Part shown: piece by piece, positions 56,856-64,000 of the stretch
Position numbering within the stretch: position 1 is the first letter of the stretch
How the letters are laid out: every line of letters begins with the position of its first letter
NCBI GenBank assembly: GCA_033297205.1
Contig: MU859211.1
Coordinates: forward strand, 26,415 to 90,414
Direction: 5' to 3'
Source of the DNA: Pseudoneurospora amorphoporcata
Lineage: Eukaryota; Ascomycota; Sordariomycetes; Sordariales; Sordariaceae
Length of the DNA: 64,000 nucleotides
The notes under the pieces: model-generated
The model's input: only the letters and a program-made list of their open reading frames with translations
The model's database searches: none
What the model was told of the DNA's origin: nothing
Program-made: the position numbers and the translations under genes

Positions 56856-57223
56856 TATAACGAACGGCAATCTGATTTGCCTAAGTGAGATAGCTGAAGG
56901 TAAAGACTATCAGAGTCGTTCGGTAAAGCCAAAAGGTTCATAACAAGTATGGTAGCGTTATACGTGTCTCAGTAATAATGATCAATTGACTACTGTCGAA
57001 CTTATCTAACAATCTACGTTCTCCAGTCACCTTTATATCCATCTTGAGTCTTGCTTGCTCACTCGCGACTCCTGCTCACTGTGAGCACTTGCTTAGCGTG
57101 AGCACTATAGTACCACGCCTTCCTGGCTAATCCTAGACCTTGGGGTTACATCAACCAGTCCTAGAGTGGTGATAGTCTCACAGCAGTCTGGTCGGCCCGT
57201 GTGTCCTGCTTAAGTTCGTAACA
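56856..57223 (-). mobile_element. Solo LTR, family 2, inverted copy (368 bp)
   Basis: On the minus strand it runs TGTTACGAAC to GTTCGTTATA, homologous to the solo LTR at 45648-46014. The flanks are ATTAG (56851-56855) and ATCAG (57224-57228), a 5-bp duplication with one C-to-T change. It lies 67 bp beyond the end of family A copy 3. Confidence 0.85.
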
Positions 57224-57228
57224 ATCAG

Positions 57229-57458
57229 CTTCGTAAAATATATTTACTATATATTACATTAGTTGAAAATGAACGAATAGGTTTTATTTTTATATATATA
57301 ATATATATACTAATTGATTTTAATTATATATATTAATATATAATAGTTTGTAATTATAGAGAAAGTATTTACATATATTTTATTAGAGGAGAAAGCAAGG
57401 TTACAAGGAATATGAGATGTATTTGATTACTAAATTAAATTTACATTAACGCGCCCGG
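57229..57458. repeat. AT-rich degraded DNA
   Basis: A short AT-rich spacer with ATATAT runs before the second gypsy element. Nothing else was recognised. Confidence 0.6.
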
Positions 57459-57703
57459 TATTATAGGATTACTTGTGATGGCACTGGTGATGCGCTGCAC
57501 GATTGGCACAGCCATCGAGTCTCTATTAGCCATTAGCCAATAGGATCGCACGCATGCAGGCACCAGTGGGCCTCAGTCTGGATCCAGGGTATGGCTCAGC
57601 CCTACCCTATATCCAGACCGTACACCTCCCTCTCTTCCCTTCCTCTCTCCTCGTACAACTACGTATGTCACATCTACCCCCTACCTCGCCCTGCACTGTA
57701 ATA
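57459..57703 (+). repeat. 5' LTR of gypsy copy 2
   Basis: 245 bp aligned without gaps to the LTRs of copy 1. It starts TATTATAGG (three C-to-T changes against TATCACAGG) and ends CACTGTAATA, so it is more mutated than both LTRs of copy 1. Confidence 0.92.
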
Positions 57704-57959
57704 GTTAGTTGTACCTACTATTACGCTGCGAGCGTACAACTCCATCTCAATCAATCGCCGCCGTCGTAAGAATCTCCAACGTGCCCACGACCCTCTCATC
57801 GCACTACGACAGTTTCGGTCGCACTGCGCCGCTAGCAGGTTCGACCTCGAGTCCGACCAGCAACACCACAAATCGCACCGCGATTCTCCCCAGCGCCTAC
57901 AAGGTAGGGCTTCCCACCTATAAGGTAGCACTCATCCCCTTCATTAATCGAGCTAATGA

Positions 57960-59555
57960 ATGTCGTCCGTCACCGACGTTGACGTTGCCATCTCCGCCAT
58001 CGGCTCTATTGTCGACCCCGCTCACGAGCAACTCTTCGAGAACATTATAGAGGCTCTTAACGGCAGTCCTGACCCCGGTGCCCCAGCTGAGTAGAGCGAC
58101 CTTGACACCGCCTCTGAGCTTGCTAACCACCCCGCTTTCGGCCACACTATTATCGCGCTCGCCCGACTCATTGACCAGGACGTAATCAAGGCAAACTCCT
58201 TCGTCGCAGTCGCCAACGACGCGCTCGCCGATAACGCGGAGCAGCTGGCAAACTAGGACGTGACTATTATTAAACTCAATGACAAAATCACCTATCTTAA
58301 AAAGCAGCTCACTGTTACCCAGAGCAAGCTTGCCGACACCAACACCGCGCTTGACGCTGCCACCGACGCCCACAATAAACTTAAGAAGGACGTTACTACT
58401 AAATTTAGGGAGAAGAACGATACTATTAAAGATCTTAAGAAGATTATGCGCTTAGGAGCTATCCCTCCCGAAGCTGTCCCTATGGACGACGATATATCTA
58501 CCCCCAAGTCTAGGATTAGTAAGGACCTTAAAATCTTCACCGGCGAGGGCAACACCGCCGTCAAACGCGCTAAATCTTACTGCGCCTAGCGTACTAAAAT
58601 CGAGCTCTATTAGTTTCAGGATGTTTGGTACTTCGATCAAGATGAGCGTTACAAATTCGCCCAGATCATGCAGTGCCTTGGTAGCGCTGCCTTTCACGCC
58701 CTCTCCGCCCAGGCCATACCGTTATTAAAGGAAGCTAATAAGGATAAGAGGAAGTGGAAGACTAGCGAAGATCTGCTCGCTCACTTCGATACCAAGTACG
58801 ACCGTATAGATCTTACCTTTGAATCCCGTTGTAACTTTAAAACCCTGAAGATAACTAAGGGTTAGAAGTGGCTCGATTTTGAGGACAAATTTACCACCCT
58901 TATCGACCGCTACGACCTCAACGACTCTATAAAGATCTATTACTTAAAAATAAAGGTTACTAACGAAATCCATAATATTATTACTTATTAGTAGGAGCTC
59001 TCCGCTCTCAATAATTATAATAAGTAGCTTGCCCTACACCGCAAGCTCGCTACCAACCTCGAGGAGCGCGACTAGCGCAACAAGACCACCGTCCAGTTCT
59101 ATAAAAACAACTCCAACTCTAGCGGCGGTTCCGCTTCTACCGAACGCACCGTTAGCCAAGGCGGCACCACTATAGATCTCGACGCCATAAACGCCTTCAA
59201 CGTTCAACTATCTCGTATAATCGACAAGGCGGTCATCAACTACCGTATGCAGAATAGTCTTTACAAGTATTGCGCCAGACTAGGTCACTACACCTATAAA
59301 TACTGCAATAATATTAATACTAGTATCTCTAAGGAGTAGAGGGAGCGCGATCGCTGTAACCGTCGCGGCAGAGGCGGCTATAATAATAATAATAACTGTG
59401 GCAGACCGGCTATGGGACAGTTTAGTTATAGCAATAACGGTAATAACGGCGCTCGAATTAATACTATTGCTACTAGTAAGCCCGCCGTAGCGCCCACTCC
59501 AGCTCCTGCCCAACCCGCAGAATATAGCGCGGGAAATACGCCGCCTCTCTACTAA
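57960..59555 (+). pseudogene. gag of gypsy copy 2 (start present, stops inside)
   Basis: ATG at 57960 opens MSSVTDVDVAISAIGSIVDP, and the frame runs to the TAA at 59553-59555 shared with copy 1, about 531 codons. Internal TAG/TAA lie at positions that read CAG or other sense codons in copy 1. The CCHC knuckle near 59262 keeps the His but has lost two of its Cys (now Tyr), the reverse of copy 1. Confidence 0.8.
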
Positions 59556-62500
59556 GTCGCTTGGAGAGGCCGTCGTCCGTAACGATAATAAATGAGAGGG
59601 AGAATAATCTAGTAGACTTAAAAGTAGTTCAACTCAAAAACTTAAATTTAAATAACTATAATAATAATTCTATCCTTCTCTCTATTTAAATCGTTTATAG
59701 ACTGCGTAATTAACGTAGTAAATATACCGCTCTAGTCGATAGCAGATACTCCGCTCTCGCCTTTATCGATCGCAGTTTTACCGCCTATTATACCATCCCG
59801 CTATTGAGACTCCCTAAACTAAAGGCTTTATATCTAACTGACAGCGTGCCCAAGGATCTCATCACTTACTACTGTGAAGTTCAACTGCGGATCGGCTACC
59901 ACACAGAAACGATCGCCATGCTAGCCCATAATCTGGCAGCCGATTACCCCGTGATCCTAAGTATACTATGGCTTAAGCTTCATAACCCTACAGTGTTATG
60001 GCCAGACGGCGCCGTTACCTTCAATAATCACTGTGCGGACCGCTGCCTTCCCGCTGACCTTTCGCCCTCTTTACAGCACGCTCTAAAGGTTTGGAAGCAC
60101 GCCTATACGCGTTATTACGAAATTATACGAAGTATAGTTAAGGCCGACCGCCCTAATACCCTAATTATAGACTTCGTCCCCGACGTTGTTGAAGACGGAC
60201 CCCCTAGTACCCCGGTTAAGGATTCTAATACTCTAATCGCAGCCCCTAAACGGACTAAGCCCGCTGTCTGCCGCACCGTGGCTGGCTAGCGGAGGTCCGA
60301 TCCCTACTACCGCGTTGTAGTGCGCCGATTATACTTCTCGAACGACCCTATTAACCTAGCGGATATTAGAGATATAACGGCCGCCGGTTTTAACTAGTTG
60401 TACGAAAAATTTGATCTACGAGCGTTCCGTACTTCGTACGCAGAGATCTACAAGATTATAGAGGAGGCCAGGGCGGAGGAGGAGGCCCGGGCTAAAGAGG
60501 TAGAGGGGGGCGCTCTAGAGCTTGAGGAGTATGGAGACGATGAAGGCGTCGTTGATAGAGGGGTAGGGATAGGAATTAAGTACGACCACAATATACCAAG
60601 CGGTTTGGCTAACCTCACCCCAGAAATGGAATAGGAGATCTGGAACGGCGACAGTGCCAAGTATAAGAAGTTGCTGGGTAAGCGTTACTACCTATAGATT
60701 AATACTTACACTAGCAAGGGCTCTAAGGTCGCTATCCGAATAGCAAAGATCGCTAAGCACGTACACCTCAGCAGTAATGTAGAAAAAGATTACGAACGCT
60801 ACGAAGCTATTAGGCTAGCTAGTATTACGAAAGAAAATACAGCCAAATTCCACGAGAAAGCTGATAAGCCATCCAAAACTAACTCCTAAATTAAGGAGAA
60901 GCTCCCTAAATAGTACTAGAACTACCTTAACGTCTTTAGACCTCGCAACGCTACGGTCTTACCCCTTTACCGCTCGTACGACCTCAAGATTGAGCTCCGC
61001 CCGGGCGAGTAAGTATCCTATACGAAATTTAGGGCATTTAATCCTAATGAGCTGAGCGTGATTAAGAAATGGATTGACGATAATTTTTGTATAGGGTTTA
61101 TCCGTCCTTTACAATCCGAGGCCGCTTCCTAGATTCTGCTAGTAAAGAAACCTAGCGGAGGTGTTAGATTTTGCGTAGACTATAGAGGAATTAATAACGT
61201 TACTTTCAAGAGTCGCTACCCGCTCCCTTTGATTAAAGAAACCCTTGACGCTATTTGTAAAGCAAAGATCTTTACTAAATTGGATATTATCGCCGCTTTC
61301 AACCGTATTCGCGTCGCGGAGGGATACGAATGGTTGACGGCATTTGTTACCCGTTTTGGTCTCTTTGAATCACTCGTGTGTCCTTTCGGCCTATAGGGAG
61401 CGCTAGGCGTATTCCAAAACTACATTAACGACATCTTACACGATATCTTAGATATTTACACGACCGCCTACCTAAATAATATCCTCATCTTTTCGGATAA
61501 CGAGGAAGAGTACTAGAAATACGTAAACGATGTTTTTGCCCGCTTGGAAAAGGCTGGCTTGTAGGTCGATATCGACAAGTGCGAGTTTTATACTAAGGAA
61601 ACTAAATACTTCGGGCTAATCATTACGCTTAGCGGCATTGAGATAGACCTAGAGAAGGTCAAAGCCATTACGGACTGGAAGCCCCTAATATTTAAGAAGT
61701 TTTTATAAAGTTTCTTAGGATTTGCTAATTTTTATCGTCGTTTTATTAAAGGCTTCTCGATAATAGCGGTACTACTTTATGACTTTACGAAGAAGGACGC
61801 GGAATAGGTATAGACCGTAGCACAGCAATCCGCTTTCGAAGCTTTGAAGACTACGTTTACAAGCGGACCGACCTTGCGTATTTACGATTAGTCCAAGAAG
61901 ACAGTCGTCGAAATTGATGCCTCCAATTGGGCGTCTAGCGGTACCCTCTCCTAGTACGGAGATAACGGCGTGCTCTACCCAGTCGCTTACTTTTCGGTAC
62001 GATATTTAGCGGCGGAGTACAATTACGATATTTATAATAAAGAGCTCCTTGCTATCGTTAAAGTTCTGGAAGAATGGCATCTAGAATTGGAGGGCGCCTA
62101 ATAACCTTTCGATATCGTTACGGATCATAAGAATTTGAAGACCTTCACGACAAATAAGCAGCTCACACCTCGCTATATGCGGTGGTCACAATTTCTGTTA
62201 CGCTTCAACTTCTTAATCCGCTATACACCGGGATTACGGAATCTTCGTCCAGACGCGCTGAGCAGGAAACCAGAGGACGTGCCGCTGGATATGGATGATC
62301 ACCGTCTGAAGGCTAGGAATCGCAAACTCATTGACCTAGCCCGCTTTAAGGATAGGTGCCTCTCCCTGTTGGCTATAGTTATTAACGTCCTCGACTTCAA
62401 CGAGGAGGTCTTCCTACTATCCTTGGATACTTTGGAGGAGCCGGACAAGTCGACCGACGACATTATTAACGAAAGCTACGATTAGTCAACCCTGATGTAG

Positions 62501-64000
62501 GAGGCCGTTAGCTGCCTAAGAGATCTAGGCCGTACTGAATGGCGCCCCCATATCAGAAAGAAGCTGAAGGTCGCTTTCGCTGAATGCTCCACGGCGGGAG
62601 GCAAGGCGTATTATAGAGGGAGGGTGCTCATCGATCCCGATAATACTGCTACCTACCTACTATTCATCTACCGCGCTCACTCGTCACTAACGGCGGGTTA
62701 CCCAGGCAGAGATAAGATATGGGCATGGATGAACGAGTATTGGTATTGGCTAGGTATGGTAGAAGCCGTTCGGGCTTACTGTAAAGGTTGCCTGGTGTGT
62801 TCGAAAACGAAGGTATCGCGGCGCGCTAAGGCAGGTTATCTCAAGCCTATGCCCGCGGCCTACGTGCTATAGACGGACATCTCGGTTGATTACGTCTCTC
62901 CGTTGCTAGAAAGTTTATATCTAGGTCAGAAGTTCAAGTATATTGCCGTCGTGGTAGACTGCTTGACGAAGATGCGCTACTACATCCCCACTGTCACTAT
63001 AGAAGCGGAAGAATTAGCGGACCGCTTCATTGACCGCATCTACACCCTTCACGGCCTACCAGATACCGTTGTTTCCGACCGCGGCTCCCAGTTCGTTTCT
63101 CTATTCTAGTCTACGATCTACAGACGCCTAGCCATCAAGAGGCTATTGAACTCCGCTTTCCACCCACAGACCAATACCCAGACGGAGCGTATCAACGTAG
63201 AGATGGAGCAATATCTGCGTATTTTCGTTAATTGGGTATAGATAGACTGGGTACGATGGCTCTTACTAGCGGAGTTCGCAGGTAATAATATGGTTTCTGA
63301 GACCACGGGCGTGATTCCCTTCTTTGCCAATTATGGCTTTCACCCCCGTATGGGCGTTGAGCCCGTAGCGGTTGTACCGTTAGAGGGCTTCTCACCGGTA
63401 TAATAGAAGGAATACTTGAAGGCCAACGAGCTGCTCGCTCGTTTTGAGGCTATTTGGGATTATGTACGCACCTTTACAAAGAAGGCACAAGATAGATACG
63501 AGGCTAACGCCAACGAGAATCGGTCGGACGCACTAAAATACCGCTCTGGTGATTTCGTCATGCTGAATACGACCAATCTCAACGACGGCAGGCTATATGA
63601 TAAGTTTTGCCCCCGATGGGAGGGCCCTTTCAAGGTGGATTAGGCACGTTCCTATAACGTCAAGCTGATTTTACCTGCCAATATGAAGTGCTCGCCAGTT
63701 TTCTATATCTCTATAGTCAAACCTCACCACGCGGGCCTTCCTGGCCAAGCCGATTTGCAGGGCGACGTGCGAGCTAACGAAGGCAGGGTAATGGTTAGGA
63801 CTGATGATCACGAAGAAGTGGCAGAGTGGGAACTCGATAGGCTGTTGGATTGCTTCCAACGAGGAGGCAACCGTCACTGGTTCTACACCGTGAAGTGGAA
63901 GTATCACAACCCTACCGACGAGCCCCTTGATAACGTTAAGGGAGTAAGAGAAGCCGTTACCACCTTCCATCGCGATCACCCAGATGCGCCCATCCCGCCA
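59556..64000 (+). pseudogene. pol of gypsy copy 2 (partial at window end)
   Basis: The frame is -1 relative to gag as in copy 1. RT carries the same YLNN in place of YxDD (61469-61480). RNase H (YNKELLAIVKVLEEWHLELEG) is better preserved than in copy 1. Integrase keeps HSSLTAGYPGRDK, YCKGCLVC and VSDRGSQF. The chromodomain is near 63830-63930. Multiple stops make it non-functional. Confidence 0.85.

Larger units (their letters stand above)
57459..64000 (+). mobile_element. Ty3/gypsy chromovirus, copy 2 (truncated by window end)
   Basis: Same family and order as copy 1, starting with a 245-bp 5' LTR and continuing past the chromodomain at the window edge. The 3' LTR is outside. Left flank CCCGG (57454-57458) should recur to the right if the copy is intact. 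Differences from copy 1 are almost all transitions, plus one 75-bp indel near the start of gag. Confidence 0.93.

Noticed and set aside
57904..57978. The extra 75 bp of gypsy copy 2 as an intron retained in copy 2 and spliced out in copy 1
   Set aside because: It starts GTAGGG-like but does not end in AG and contains the gag ATG; a deletion in copy 1 is simpler.
1..64000. CRISPR arrays, operons or bacterial regulatory elements
   Set aside because: The window is eukaryotic: spliceosomal introns, an intron-bearing tRNA and fungal gene families. No regularly spaced repeat array was seen.

Overview
The window looks like a filamentous ascomycete, most likely a Sordariomycete of the Neurospora/Sordaria type. 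The clues are short introns with GTRNGT donors and CTRAY branch sites, CAA-rich 5' leaders, an intron-bearing tRNA-Ser, and a sharply bounded AT-rich block. Repeats in that block carry almost only transition mutations at CpA/TpG, with in-frame TAG/TAA, as left by repeat-induced point mutation (RIP). The species call is an inference from sequence style.

Region 1 (about 0.6-9.9 kb) is gene-dense. It holds a C2H2 zinc-finger protein (-), the ribosome-biogenesis factor Pescadillo/NOP7 (-), the GPI-transamidase subunit PIG-U/Gab1 (+), and the mitochondrial outer-membrane sorting protein Sam37/metaxin (-). I resolved the exon junctions of Gab1 and Sam37 from the sequence. The zinc-finger gene contains a likely 60-nt intron that keeps the reading frame, so the longest open frame hides it.

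Region 2 (about 9.9-29.4 kb) has normal base composition but very few credible genes. It holds a tRNA-Ser(CGA), a 30-codon ORF behind a long CAA-rich leader, one weak hypothetical ORF, two small TA-flanked inverted-repeat elements (MITE-like), and a strong 23-nt-arm hairpin.

Region 3 (about 29.4-38.5 kb) is gene-dense again. It holds a conserved-looking acidic basic-patch protein of unknown function (-, two exons), mitochondrial isoleucyl-tRNA synthetase (+, three exons, with an overlapping upstream ORF), the DEAD-box helicase Rok1 (+), and a proline-repeat/SPRY protein (-). NOP7 and Rok1 both act in ribosome assembly. Gab1, Sam37 and mitochondrial IleRS are ER and mitochondrial housekeeping functions.

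Region 4 (about 39.2-64 kb) is a RIP-degraded transposon graveyard. A 750-bp terminal-inverted-repeat element is present three times. Copy 3 is split by a Mutator-like (MULE) transposon, and that transposon carries both a solo LTR and a complete 7.24-kb Ty3/gypsy chromovirus. A second gypsy copy begins at 57,459 and runs off the window. Two more solo LTRs and two about 410-bp inverted-repeat elements were also found. The main discovery is that the 750-bp family and both 410-bp families, otherwise different in sequence, share the same end design. Each inverted repeat carries two copies of a decamer of the form CTWYTCGYAC spaced exactly 22 bp, and each family makes 8-bp target-site duplications. 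This suggests one transposase system that recognises paired sites two helical turns apart; no transposase for it is visible in this window.
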